49,486 nt of DNA from Rhodococcus sp. HM1 (GCF_023218075.1 NZ_JALPTB010000049.1:1-49486); one strand, 5' to 3'; shown: positions 1 through 8,256, counted from the first letter of the stretch. Made by a program: numbers and translations. Notes: a model not told the origin generated them from the letters alone.

Positions 1-20
1 GAGATGTGTATAAGCGACAA
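1..20. other. Probable residual Nextera adapter at contig end
   Basis: Positions 2-20 match the 19-base Nextera/Tn5 mosaic end AGATGTGTATAAGAGACAG at 17 of 19 positions, differing at 15 and 20. A match this long at the first base of the window is best explained by untrimmed adapter, with genomic sequence beginning near base 20. The comparison sequence is known; its origin in library preparation is inference. Confidence 0.85.
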
Positions 21-46
21 AGCATGACCGGCCCCGTTCCGTCGCC

Positions 47-1348
47 GTGATCGGCAGTGGCGTCGCGGGCCTCACCGCGGCCCACGTCCTCGCCCGCCGC
101 GACCGCGTCACCCTGTTCGAAGCCGACGCGCGTCTCGGCGGCCACGCCCACACCCACGACGTCGACCTCGGGAACGGGGTGCGGGTGCCCGTGGACACCG
201 GGTTCATCGTGCACAACGACCGCACCTATCCGACGTTGCTGCGCCTGTTCGACGAACTGGGCGTCGCCACGCAGGACACCGACATGTCGATGTCCATCCG
301 GTCCGACGCGACCGGACTCGAATACGCGGGCGCAAAGGGTCTGCCCGGTCTGTTCCCCGGCCTGCGCTCGCTGACCCGCCCCCGCTACCTGCACATGCTC
401 GGCGAGGTCGTCCGGTTCCATCGCCTCGCCCGCGCCCTGCTCGGCGAGACCGGCGACGCCGGTGACGTCACGCTCGCGGAATTCCTCGCGCGGCATCGGT
501 TCTCGCGGTACTTCGAGGAACACTTCACGACGCCCTTGGTCGCGGCGGTCTGGTCGTGCGATCCGGCGCAGGCCACCCGCTATCCGGCACGCTATCTGTT
601 CACCTTTCTCGAACACCACGGCATGCTCACCGTCTTCGGATCGCCGACGTGGCGCACCGTGACGGGTGGCTCGGCCCGCTACGTCGAGAAGATCGCCGCA
701 GGGCTCGACGAAGTGCTCGTCCACACCCCCGTGCACCACGTCGAACGCACCGGCGACGGTGTCCGCGTGGTCGCCGGGGACGGGGACGCGCGCGCCTTCG
801 ACGCCGCGGTCATCGCGACCCACCCCCGGCACGCCCTGGCGATGCTCGCCCGTCCCACCACCCTCGAGCAGCAGGTTCTCGGGGCGATGCCGTACTCCGT
901 CAACCACGCCCAGCTGCACACCGACACGTCGCTGCTGCCCCGCGCCGAACGCGCCCGGGCGTCGTGGAACTATCTGATCCCCCGCGACGGCGACGGCAGC
1001 GGCTCGGTGGTCGTCACCTACGACATGAGCCGGCTGATGCGGATCTCCACCGTCACCGATCGGCGTTTCCTCGTCACGCTCGGCGGCGCCGACCGCGTCG
1101 ACCCGGAGAAGGTGATCGCCGAGATGACCTACGAACACCCGTTGTACACACCGGAATCGGTGGCAGCGCAGCAGCGTCTTGCGGAACTCGGCAGCCACAC
1201 ACTCGCTTTCGCCGGTGCTTATCACGGTTGGGGATTCCACGAGGACGGCGCGCGTTCCGGCGTCGAGGCGGCACGTCGTCTCGGTGTCGAATGGGACAGC
1301 GCCCCCACGAAGTGCCCGCGCGTCGAGGCGGAGGTGCTCGCGCCATGA
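47..1348 (+). CDS. FAD-dependent amine-oxidase-like oxidoreductase (Rv0449c-type), 5' end probably frameshifted
   Basis: This is a flavoprotein of the NAD(P)/FAD-binding amine oxidase family. The dinucleotide motif GSGVAG is at residues 3-8 and an FAD-binding C-terminal segment (AGAYHGWGFHEDG) lies near residues 395-407. It heads an operon in the order of M. tuberculosis Rv0449c-Rv0444c and probably acts on lipid together with the CFA synthase; its substrate is not known to me. The only in-frame start visible is GTG at 47, which would remove the first beta strand of the Rossmann fold. An ATG at 24 begins M-T-G-P and reaches a stop at 48. One extra C in the C-run at 32-35 would join it to R-S-V-A-V-I-G-S-G, the expected N-terminus. 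A one-base deletion or a contig-end error is therefore likely. It overlaps the next gene by four bases (ATGA). Confidence 0.85.
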   Translation: MIGSGVAGLTAAHVLARRDRVTLFEADARLGGHAHTHDVDLGNGVRVPVDTGFIVHNDRTYPTLLRLFDELGVATQDTDMSMSIRSDATGLEYAGAKGLPGLFPGLRSLTRPRYLHMLGEVVRFHRLARALLGETGDAGDVTLAEFLARHRFSRYFEEHFTTPLVAAVWSCDPAQATRYPARYLFTFLEHHGMLTVFGSPTWRTVTGGSARYVEKIAAGLDEVLVHTPVHHVERTGDGVRVVAGDGDARAFDAAVIATHPRHALAMLARPTTLEQQVLGAMPYSVNHAQLHTDTSLLPRAERARASWNYLIPRDGDGSGSVVVTYDMSRLMRISTVTDRRFLVTLGGADRVDPEKVIAEMTYEHPLYTPESVAAQQRLAELGSHTLAFAGAYHGWGFHEDGARSGVEAARRLGVEWDSAPTKCPRVEAEVLAP

Positions 1349-2082
1349 TCACCCCGTCGCTCTACCGGACCCGGATCCGGCACACCCGCCACGCCCCGAT
1401 CCGGCACGGCTTCGAATACCGCAGCTACAGCTGGTTCGTCGACCTCGACGACCTCCCCCGGCTCCCGCTGTGGTTGCGGCCCTTCGCGCGTTTCGACCCC
1501 GCCGACCATTTCGACGATCCGCAGCCGCGGGCGACACTGCGCGACGCCCTCGACGCCTACCTCGCGGACCGCGGCGTCGACCTGCGCGGCGGGCGGGTGA
1601 CCGCCCTGCTCAACGCCCGGGTGCTCGGCTACGTGTTCAACCCGCTGAGCCTGTTCTGGTGCCACGACGACACGGGCGCTCTCGTGTGCGTGGTCGCCGA
1701 GGTGCACAACACGTACGGCGGCCGCCACTGCTACCTGGTGCGCACCGACGCCACGGGTCGCGCCGAGGTCGACAAGGCGTTCTACGTCTCCCCGTTCAAT
1801 CCCGTCGACGGCCGCTACCACCTGTCCGTCCCGGAACCGGGGAACGAGCTGAAGGTGGCGGTCATCCTGCACCGGAACGGGTCGATCCCGTTCACCGCGA
1901 CGATGCGAGGCCGGGCACAGCTGGCGACCGCCGCCACCGTCGCGGTCGCACAGCTCACCGATCCTCTTGCGCCGCTGATGGTCTCGGCCCGTATCCGACG
2001 GCAGGGCATCACCCTGTGGCTGCGCAGACTGCCCCTCGTCCCCCGGCCCACCGGCCACCGTCTCCAGGAGGAAGTCCGATGA
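1345..2082 (+). CDS. DUF1365 family protein
   Basis: This 245-residue protein is a DUF1365 member (Rv0448c type), recognisable from its N-terminus (LYRTRIRHTRHAP) and from GYVFNPLSLFWC, EVHNTYGG and KAFYVSPFNP. The biochemical role of the family is not established. It is consistently found beside an FAD oxidoreductase and a cyclopropane-fatty-acid synthase, which suggests a part in membrane-lipid modification. ATG 1345 overlaps the upstream stop as ATGA, and its own stop overlaps the next ATG in the same way, so translation is probably coupled. There is no obvious signal peptide or membrane helix. Confidence 0.88.
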   Translation: MITPSLYRTRIRHTRHAPIRHGFEYRSYSWFVDLDDLPRLPLWLRPFARFDPADHFDDPQPRATLRDALDAYLADRGVDLRGGRVTALLNARVLGYVFNPLSLFWCHDDTGALVCVVAEVHNTYGGRHCYLVRTDATGRAEVDKAFYVSPFNPVDGRYHLSVPEPGNELKVAVILHRNGSIPFTATMRGRAQLATAATVAVAQLTDPLAPLMVSARIRRQGITLWLRRLPLVPRPTGHRLQEEVR

Positions 2083-3356
2083 CCGCACCGGAACTCGACG
2101 ACACCGCACCCGTCGTGGATGCGCACCGCTGGCCCGACATCGCCGGCGTCCGCGCCGACCGGCACGCACGGGTGGCCGGTGCGGTCGCCGACCGCCTGTT
2201 CCGCCGCGCCGCGTCCCGGCTGGATGTGCGCGTGGAATATCCCGACGGCACCGTGGTCGGTGCCGCAGCGCGGGGGCGGATCCTGCCGCGCATGATCATC
2301 CGCCGGCCCGAGGCATTCGCCCGGCGCCTCGGGACCGCGGGGCTCATCGGATTCGGCGAGGCCTACATGGCCGGGGACTGGACGGCACCCGACCCGGTCG
2401 CGGTGCTCACCCCCTTCGCGGCCGAGGTCGACCGGTTGATCCCCCGCCCGCTGCAGCGACTGCGCCGCCTGTTCGTCGCCGGCCACCCTGCCGCGGAACG
2501 TAACTCGGAGAAGAACACCCGCTCGAACATCTCCCGCCACTACGACCTGTCCAACGACCTGTTCGAATCGTTCCTCGACGAAACCCTGACCTATTCGAGC
2601 GCCCTGTTCGACGAATTCCCGGCCCGCTGGGACGACCTCGCACAGGCACAGAGGCGCAAGATCGACCGCCTGCTCGACGCCGCGCGCGTCGGCCCCGGCA
2701 CACGTCTTCTCGAAGTCGGCACGGGCTGGGGAGAGCTGAGCCTGCGGGCGGCGCAGCGCGGGGCGCAGGTCCGATCGGTGACGCTGTCGAGCGAACAGCA
2801 GGAACTCGCGCGCCTCCGCATCGCCGAGGCCGGGCTCGGCGACGCGGTGCAGATCGATCTGCTCGACTACCGCGCGATCGACGGCGAGTACGACGCCATC
2901 GTGTCGGTGGAGATGATCGAGGCCGTCGGTTACGACTATTGGCCCACCTACTTCCGCGTCCTCGACCGGCTGCTGCGTCCCGGCGGGCGCGTCGCCCTGC
3001 AGGCGATCACCATGCCGCACGAGCGGATGCTGGCGACCCGCGACACCTACACGTGGATCCACAAGTACGTCTTCCCCGGCGGGCTGCTGCCGTCCACCGA
3101 GGCGATCGAGACGATCACCCGGGACCACACGTCGCTGCGCACCGTCGACCGTCTCGGCTTCGGTGAGCACTACGCCGAGACGCTGCGGTTGTGGCGCGAA
3201 CGGTTCACCGCGAAAAGCGACCGGGTCACGGCGCTCGGATTCGACGCGACCTTCCGCCGGATGTGGGATTTTTATCTCGCCTACTCGGAGGCCGGTTTCC
3301 GCTCCGGCTACCTCGACGTCCAGCACATCGTTCTCGCGAAGGAGGCCCGGCCGTGA
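2079..3356 (+). CDS. Cyclopropane-fatty-acyl-phospholipid synthase family methyltransferase (UfaA1-like)
   Basis: This 425-residue SAM-dependent enzyme should transfer a methylene or methyl group to unsaturated phospholipid acyl chains. The segment HYDLSNDLF near residue 154 is the lipid/bicarbonate-side motif of CFA synthases. The SAM-binding motif LLEVGTGWGE is near residue 209, and SVEMIEAVG and the C-terminal DFYLAYSEAGF are also typical. A strong ribosome site (AGGAGG at 2066-2071) precedes ATG 2079, which overlaps the DUF1365 stop. It corresponds by order and content to Rv0447c (ufaA1). The flavoprotein upstream may act on the same lipid pool, which is inference. Confidence 0.92.
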   Translation: MTAPELDDTAPVVDAHRWPDIAGVRADRHARVAGAVADRLFRRAASRLDVRVEYPDGTVVGAAARGRILPRMIIRRPEAFARRLGTAGLIGFGEAYMAGDWTAPDPVAVLTPFAAEVDRLIPRPLQRLRRLFVAGHPAAERNSEKNTRSNISRHYDLSNDLFESFLDETLTYSSALFDEFPARWDDLAQAQRRKIDRLLDAARVGPGTRLLEVGTGWGELSLRAAQRGAQVRSVTLSSEQQELARLRIAEAGLGDAVQIDLLDYRAIDGEYDAIVSVEMIEAVGYDYWPTYFRVLDRLLRPGGRVALQAITMPHERMLATRDTYTWIHKYVFPGGLLPSTEAIETITRDHTSLRTVDRLGFGEHYAETLRLWRERFTAKSDRVTALGFDATFRRMWDFYLAYSEAGFRSGYLDVQHIVLAKEARP

Positions 3357-4222
3357 GCGCCTGGAGCAGTTTCCTCACCGTCACGCTGGTCAGCCTTGCC
3401 GGGCTCGCGGTCCTGCAAGCGGCCACGTTCGCCGTCGGGCGCCGGATCGGCCGGTACAACGTCGTCGACGTCGCGTGGGGCGCCGGCTTCGTGTACGTCG
3501 CCGCGGTCGCGGCGGCGCTCGGCAGCGGCGACCCGGTCCGCCGTGTGCTGCTGCTCGTGCTCGTCGCCCTGTGGGGTGTGCGGCTGACCTGGCACATGCA
3601 CCGCAAGTCCGCAGGCAAGGGCGAGGACCCGCGGTACACGGCTCTGCTGAACCGGGCCGGCGGCGCCTCCGTCGGCAACGGGGCGAGCGACGCGACGGGA
3701 ATCGCGATCGTGGTGCGGAAGATCTTCGTCACCCAGGGAGCCGCGCAGTGGTTCGTCTCCCTGCCGATCCAGGTGTCCGCGGTCGCCGGACCCACCCGCA
3801 GTCTCGGCACGGTCGCGCTGGTCGCCGGTGTGGTGTTGTGGGTCGTCGGGTTCGTGTTCGAAGCGGTCGGTGATCGGCAGCTGCGCGCGTTCAAGGCCGA
3901 CCCCGCCAACCGCGGCCGGATCATGGATCGTGGGCTGTGGGCGTGGACCCGCCATCCGAACTACTTCGGTGACGCCACGGTGTGGTGGGGCCTGTGGCTG
4001 ATCGCCGCGAGCGTGTGGCCGGGTGTGCTCACCGTCGCCTCGCCCGCGATCATGACGTACTTCCTGGTGTACGCCACCGGTGCGCGGCTACTGGAGCGAT
4101 CGATGTCGCAGCGCCCGGGCTACCCCGAGTACCAGCAGCGCACCTCGTACTTCCTTCCGCGGCCCCCGCGCCGCGCGCTCGACGGAGCCGATCGCCATGT
4201 TCGCCCCCGCGCCACCGGCTGA
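3353..4222 (+). CDS. DUF1295 (steroid 5-alpha-reductase-like) membrane protein
   Basis: This 289-residue integral membrane protein starts at GTG 3353, overlapping the CFA synthase stop as GTGA. Hydrophobic helices are visible near residues 5-25, 40-60, 65-80, 155-175 and 215-245. The C-terminal signature WAWTRHPNYFGD, followed by LLERSMSQRPGYPEYQQRTS, is that of the DUF1295/isoprenylcysteine methyltransferase-steroid reductase superfamily, which binds NADPH or SAM. It corresponds to Rv0446c. Its substrate is unknown; the neighbours suggest modified fatty acids or another lipid. Confidence 0.88.
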   Translation: MSAWSSFLTVTLVSLAGLAVLQAATFAVGRRIGRYNVVDVAWGAGFVYVAAVAAALGSGDPVRRVLLLVLVALWGVRLTWHMHRKSAGKGEDPRYTALLNRAGGASVGNGASDATGIAIVVRKIFVTQGAAQWFVSLPIQVSAVAGPTRSLGTVALVAGVVLWVVGFVFEAVGDRQLRAFKADPANRGRIMDRGLWAWTRHPNYFGDATVWWGLWLIAASVWPGVLTVASPAIMTYFLVYATGARLLERSMSQRPGYPEYQQRTSYFLPRPPRRALDGADRHVRPRATG

Positions 4223-4304
4223 CCCCGCACGCTTCCGTCGCCGAAGCGAGTTGAGCTGCCCGATTCGCCCAGCTAGGCTTTCCGGCGATGAGCGGACACG
4301 GCCG

Positions 4305-4874
4305 ATGACGGACGTCGGCGGCGGCACCGACACACTCGACGGACTCCTCGCGAAGATCGCGACGGAGGACCGGTCGGCCTTTGCCGAGTTCTACGACCTC
4401 ACGCGCGCCCGCGCCTACGGCATGGTGCTGCGGGTGCTGCGCGATCCGGGATACAGCGAGGAAACGCTGCAGGAGGTCTACCTGCAGGTGTGGCGCACGG
4501 CCTCCGGGTTCGATCCCTCTCAGGGTTCGGCGCTGTCGTGGCTGATCACCCTGGCCCACCGCCGGGCGGTCGACCGGGTCCGTTCCGAACAGTCCGGCGC
4601 CGACCGGGAGGCCCGCTACGGGGCCCTGTCCACGGAGGCGGCCTTCGACGCGGTGAGCGAGGAGGTGGTGCGCCGCGACGACACGCAGCAGGTCGCGGAC
4701 TGCCTCGGCACGCTCACCGATCTGCAGCGACAGTCGGTCGAGCTCGCGTACTACAACGGCCTGACCTACCGGGAGGTGTCGGAACAGTTGTCCGCCTCTC
4801 TCCCGACCGTCAAATCGAGAATCAGGGACGGATTGCTCCGTCTGCGGAATTGCCTTGGGGGTGAGCAGCGATGA
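4305..4874 (+). CDS. sigK: ECF RNA polymerase sigma factor SigK
   Basis: This 189-residue ECF sigma factor has region 2 at about residues 23-62 (FAEFYDLTRARAYG, EETLQEVYLQVWR) and region 4 at about 130-180 (LTDLQRQSVELAYYNGLTYREVSEQL, then a helix-turn-helix ending RIRDGLLRLR). Assignment to SigK rests on sequence type and on the Mtb-like order with rskA immediately downstream. ATG 4305 gives the expected family length; longer reading frames run back into the DUF1295 gene and look non-coding. An 82-base gap from the previous gene is the only break in the operon. In M. tuberculosis SigK controls this locus and mpt70/mpt83; no mpt70/83 homologue is present here. Confidence 0.92.
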   Translation: MTDVGGGTDTLDGLLAKIATEDRSAFAEFYDLTRARAYGMVLRVLRDPGYSEETLQEVYLQVWRTASGFDPSQGSALSWLITLAHRRAVDRVRSEQSGADREARYGALSTEAAFDAVSEEVVRRDDTQQVADCLGTLTDLQRQSVELAYYNGLTYREVSEQLSASLPTVKSRIRDGLLRLRNCLGGEQR

Positions 4875-5626
4875 CGAACAGCACCCATGCCGATTTCGGC
4901 GGTGACGACCTTCTCGATCTCGCCGCGGTCTACGCCCTCGACGCGGTTTCGGATTCCGAACGCGACGAGATCGACGCGCGCGTCGCCGCCGCGAGCCCCG
5001 AGGTGGCCGCCGCATTCGAGCGGGAGGTCCGCGAGGTCCGGGAGGCGATGGCGCAGGTCTCCGCCGTCGGCGCCGTGGAACCACCCGAACGGGTCCGGCA
5101 GCGTTTGCTCGAAACCATCGACACCACAGGCACTTCCGCGCCGGAGGCGACGTCCCCGCCGATTTCGCTCGAGCAGTACCGCAATCGGCGACGGAACTTC
5201 CTGCTCGCCGCCGCGGCAGCCGTGATCGTCGCCGTCGGTGCCATCGGCGTCGGATCGTGGGTCCGGCAGGACGTCACCCCTCCCCCGACGTCCGCGCAGA
5301 TCCTCGCGGCCGACGACGTGCGCACCACGTCGGGCTCCATCGAGGGCGGCGGCACCGCGACCGTCGTGTACTCGAAGGAGGTCGACGCCGGGGTCCTGGT
5401 GATGAACAACGTGACCCCGCCGAGCGAGGGCACCGTCTACCAGATGTGGCTGATCGGCCCCGAGGGCATGACCTCCGCCGGCACCATGACCCCCGACGAC
5501 GTCGCCCCGTCGACGACGGCCGTGCTCGACGACATCTCCGGCGCAACCGCATTGGGATTCAGCGTCGAACCGACCGGCGGATCCACCCAGCCGTCGAGCA
5601 TCTTCGCCGAACTGCCGTTGACCTGA
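4871..5626 (+). CDS. rskA: Anti-sigma-K factor RskA
   Basis: This 251-residue membrane anti-sigma factor overlaps sigK by four bases (ATGA), as expected for a sigma/anti-sigma pair. The cytoplasmic sigma-binding part occupies about residues 1-80 (LLDLAAVYALDAVSDSERDEI). A single transmembrane helix follows basic residues at about 112-134 (RRRNFLLAAAAAVIVAVGAI). The extracytoplasmic domain ends with the conserved YQMWLIGPEGMTSAGTM block and a terminal beta-rich segment. In the family, regulated proteolysis releases the sigma factor. A hairpin follows the stop. Confidence 0.92.
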   Translation: MTNSTHADFGGDDLLDLAAVYALDAVSDSERDEIDARVAAASPEVAAAFEREVREVREAMAQVSAVGAVEPPERVRQRLLETIDTTGTSAPEATSPPISLEQYRNRRRNFLLAAAAAVIVAVGAIGVGSWVRQDVTPPPTSAQILAADDVRTTSGSIEGGGTATVVYSKEVDAGVLVMNNVTPPSEGTVYQMWLIGPEGMTSAGTMTPDDVAPSTTAVLDDISGATALGFSVEPTGGSTQPSSIFAELPLT

Positions 5627-5650
5627 CCCGGAGCCATCCGCGCGGTATCC

Positions 5651-5675
5651 GCGCGCCGGGAAGTCACCGGCGCGC
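5651..5675. terminator. Hairpin between convergent rskA and the hypothetical gene
   Basis: GCGCGCCGG (5651-5659) pairs perfectly with CCGGCGCGC (5667-5675) around a 7-base loop. There is no T-run. It abuts repeat copy A, whose own left arm is degenerate here, so the two structures overlap. It is a plausible transcription stop for both converging genes. Confidence 0.5.
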
Positions 5676-5717
5676 GGCATGCATCGCGCTCTTGTCTCGG
5701 CCGTCGGCGGCTGCTGG
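5670..5717. repeat. Dispersed palindromic repeat, copy A
   Basis: The core GCGCGCGGCATGCATCGCGCT is followed by TTGTCT and GGCCGTCGGCGGCTGC. The same roughly 48-base unit recurs at 6531-6578 and 9507-9554. This copy lies between two convergent stop codons, and its left arm (AAGTCACC instead of AAGACAGCA) no longer pairs fully with the right. Confidence 0.8.
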
Positions 5718-6419
5718 TCAGGGAGTCAGGACGCTGCGCGGCGGGCAGGCAGGACCCATCGGTCCGACCGGCACCCAGTCGAAGGCTCTGCGTTCTCCGT
5801 GCCGCTTCAACCAGAACTCGTCGCGAATCTTGGCGACGGTCGACGTCCAGCTGAGAGCTTCCTTCAAACCCTGGACACGGAACCACTCCTGCGTACCGGC
5901 CGACAGCTCTTGGACGAAGTCGCCGGGCTGTTGCATCGCCATGCCGGCGTATCTGGAATACGCTCCCCTGCTGCCCTTTCCGACGAACACATCAGGGTAG
6001 AGCTCACAGGCCAGCTCCCCAAGCGACTTGATGCGATGCGACGCCCGCACCGCGAACTCCACGGTCCGCTTGTCCCTTCGCAGCGATGCCCAGTCGACGT
6101 CGGGACGCACGAGCGGACCGGGCCCGGCCACAGGAGCCCACCGACGCTGGGTTCGCTGCTCGAGCCGCTTCGCAGCCCTGCGATCGCCGGACAACACCTC
6201 GATCCAGTCGACTGCGAGCTCGATCGCCTCGTCCTCGACGACGAAGACCGCGTCGTCGTCCACCGAACGGATCCCGGCGGGAATGTGTGCTTCGTCCACC
6301 ACAGCCTGGGCGGTCGTGAAGACCCGTCCCATTTCGTCGACGAAGAGATCGGGGTGGACCTCGCACGCCGCCACCCCGGTCGACGTGACCCGGTGAGTGA
6401 CCTTGACCTCGAACACCAT
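5718..6419 (-). CDS. Hypothetical protein with internal duplication
   Basis: I do not recognise this 233-residue protein. It contains two related segments: residues about 9-27 (HRVTSTGVAACEVHPDLFV) and about 128-146 (HRIKSLGELACELYPDVFV). Each is followed by a variable region, so the protein looks like a tandem duplication of a roughly 100-residue unit. There is no signal peptide or transmembrane helix. The start at ATG 6419 is preceded by AAAGGA at a slightly long spacing. The gene stands alone between two copies of a palindromic repeat, with a run of ten G (sense strand) 38 bases upstream of its start. Function and family are unknown. The AT-richer leader and isolation suggest an accessory gene. 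Confidence 0.7.
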   Translation of the reverse strand: MVFEVKVTHRVTSTGVAACEVHPDLFVDEMGRVFTTAQAVVDEAHIPAGIRSVDDDAVFVVEDEAIELAVDWIEVLSGDRRAAKRLEQRTQRRWAPVAGPGPLVRPDVDWASLRRDKRTVEFAVRASHRIKSLGELACELYPDVFVGKGSRGAYSRYAGMAMQQPGDFVQELSAGTQEWFRVQGLKEALSWTSTVAKIRDEFWLKRHGERRAFDWVPVGPMGPACPPRSVLTP

Positions 6420-6456
6420 TTACCGCAAATCCTTTTCTGTCCTCCCCGGATAGGGT

Positions 6457-6466
6457 CCCCCCCCCC
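6457..6466. repeat. C10/G10 homopolymer upstream of the hypothetical gene
   Basis: There are ten consecutive C on the plus strand (ten G in the sense direction of the gene starting at 6419). The tract lies between a weak -35-like TGTACC and a -10-like TATCCG, so slippage would alter promoter spacing. Homopolymers of this length are also prone to sequencing error. Confidence 0.75.
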
Positions 6467-6521
6467 GGGTACAGGAATTCGACGCCGGACACGCGGCCAT
6501 CCCCTCGAGCCGCGCGACGCG

Positions 6522-6578
6522 AAGACAGCAGCGCGCGGCATACATCGCGCTGCTGTCTTGCCTGTCAGCGGTTGCGGG
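6522..6578. repeat. Dispersed palindromic repeat, copy B (perfect hairpin)
   Basis: AAGACAGCAGCGCG (6522-6535) and CGCGCTGCTGTCTT (6546-6559) form a perfect 14-bp stem with a 10-base loop, followed by a diverged TGCCTGTCAGCGGTTGC. It lies about 45 bases past the stop of the minus-strand LuxR gene and could work as a factor-independent stop or a 3'-end stabiliser. There is no T-run. Confidence 0.85.
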
Positions 6579-6602
6579 CGCACGACGGCAGCGGTCCACA
6601 GA

Positions 6603-8219
6603 TCACAACAACCCGTGCTCGTGCGCGTAGGCCGCGGCCGCGGTGCGGGAGGTGACGTCGAGCTTCGTGAAGATGTTGCTCAGGTGCCGGGCCACCGTCT
6701 TCTCGCTCAGCACCAGCCGCTCGGCGATCTCCGGATTGCTGCAGCCGGTGGCGACGAGGCGAAGCACCTCGACCTCGCGTTCCGTCAGCCCGCCCGGCAG
6801 ACCGTGCCGCAGCATCCGGTCGACATCCCGTCCGTCCGGTACGGCACCCAACCGGTCGAATATCCCACGGGCCGCGGTCAATTCCGCCCGAGCCGAGTAC
6901 TCGTCGCCGATCTCCCGGACAGCGGTCCCGACGAGCACCCGCGACCGGGCGGCTTCGTAGGGTGCGTCGAGGTCCGTCCAGATCCGGCAGGCGTCCCGTG
7001 CGGAGCGGAGCGCGGATTCCGTTTCACCCGAAGCGAGTTCGACGATCCCGCAGGCGTACGCGGCCATCGCCCGCAACCCGATGCACCCGAATCCGGCGGA
7101 CAGCTCCGTCAGTTCCCGGGCGGCGGTGCGTGCCTCGTCGATCTGGTGCCCGCCGGTCAGCACTTCCACGGCGGCCGGTAGCAACCGCGATCGCCGCACG
7201 GGATCCGGGGTTTCCGCGAGAAGCCTGCGGACCGCCGCGACAGCCTGGGATGTTCTCCCCCGGCACGACCACAGGAGAGCGAGACCCGGTTGGGGTTCGT
7301 AGCCGAGAACGGATGCTTCGGTGAACGCGGCCTCGGCCCCGTCGTACTCGCCTCGGATCCGTAGCACGTCGCCCTGTTCGGCCAGCGCGAGCCCGGCAGC
7401 TCCCGGGGTTCCGGTTTCCGTGTATCTCTGTGCCGCGTGGGCGAATTCGTCGATCGCTTCCGGGAATGCCCCGTGCAATCGCAGGATCTGCCCGCGGTGG
7501 ACCGCACACTGGCCGGTGAACGGGACCAGGGACGGCTGGGCTTCGCACCACCTGGTCAGGGCGGACGTCCACGACTCGGCCCGGACGAAGTCGGCCACCT
7601 CCTGGCAGGCCTCGATCATGGAGCAGTAGATCATTCCCGCGACGATCGGCGACACCTCCGAGGCCGCGACCCCGACCATCGCCTCGTCGAGCAGATCGAG
7701 CCCCTCGGGCACGTGCCCGGAATACATCAGCATGCGCCCTCTGCCCATCAGGCCCAACGCGATCAGGTCGGCGTTCCCGCTGCGGGACCCGGCGTCGCTC
7801 ATCCGGTTCGCGGCGACCTCCGCACCGGCGATATCGCCGCCCGCGAGGTGTCGATGCATCTCGAACAACGAGAGGAAGCCCGTCGCCACGTCGTCGGACC
7901 GGTCCCCCAGCAGGCGCTGCGCCCTCGCGACCCAGCCACCGGCCACGGCCATCTCCCCGCGCAGGCTCAGCACGAGGCACAACCAGCAGGCGAACCGAAC
8001 CGCGCCGAGCGGGTTGCACTGCCGCACCTCGGCCGCATAGCCGCGCTGGAACGCGCGGACGGCGGCGTCGACTTCGCCGGAGAGAAAGGCCGCAGTGGCC
8101 AGGTCGTCGAGGTCCCCGGCGTCGAGGGTGCCGGCGCAGGATAGCCGGTCGAACGCTACGGCCCATTCGCGGCGTTCGAACGCCTCGCGTGCCCGCGCCA
8201 GATCCTCCACGATGCCCAT
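6603..8219 (-). CDS. LuxR-family transcriptional regulator with TPR-like sensor region
   Basis: This 538-residue regulator has a C-terminal LuxR/GerE helix-turn-helix at about residues 475-535 (LTEREVEVLRLVATGCSNPEIAERL, then EKTVARHLSNIFTKL). The first 450 residues are Ala-rich helical repeats resembling TPR units (AVRAFQRGYAAE, GEYDGAEAAFTEA). No Walker A ATPase motif is visible, so it is shorter than classical LAL/MalT regulators. ATG 8219 has a good site (GGAGG six bases upstream). Only 37 bases separate it from the flavin monooxygenase upstream, so the two are probably cotranscribed. It may control the monooxygenase, which is inference. Confidence 0.85.
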   Translation of the reverse strand: MGIVEDLARAREAFERREWAVAFDRLSCAGTLDAGDLDDLATAAFLSGEVDAAVRAFQRGYAAEVRQCNPLGAVRFACWLCLVLSLRGEMAVAGGWVARAQRLLGDRSDDVATGFLSLFEMHRHLAGGDIAGAEVAANRMSDAGSRSGNADLIALGLMGRGRMLMYSGHVPEGLDLLDEAMVGVAASEVSPIVAGMIYCSMIEACQEVADFVRAESWTSALTRWCEAQPSLVPFTGQCAVHRGQILRLHGAFPEAIDEFAHAAQRYTETGTPGAAGLALAEQGDVLRIRGEYDGAEAAFTEASVLGYEPQPGLALLWSCRGRTSQAVAAVRRLLAETPDPVRRSRLLPAAVEVLTGGHQIDEARTAARELTELSAGFGCIGLRAMAAYACGIVELASGETESALRSARDACRIWTDLDAPYEAARSRVLVGTAVREIGDEYSARAELTAARGIFDRLGAVPDGRDVDRMLRHGLPGGLTEREVEVLRLVATGCSNPEIAERLVLSEKTVARHLSNIFTKLDVTSRTAAAAYAHEHGLL

Positions 8220-8256
8220 CGCGTGTCCTCCATTTCGGAGGATACGCGCGGTGGGG

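Noticed and set aside
6464..6472. GGGTAC next to the C10 tract as a SigF-type promoter
   Set aside because: No GGTT or GTTT lies 15-16 bases upstream, and it points away from the adjacent gene.
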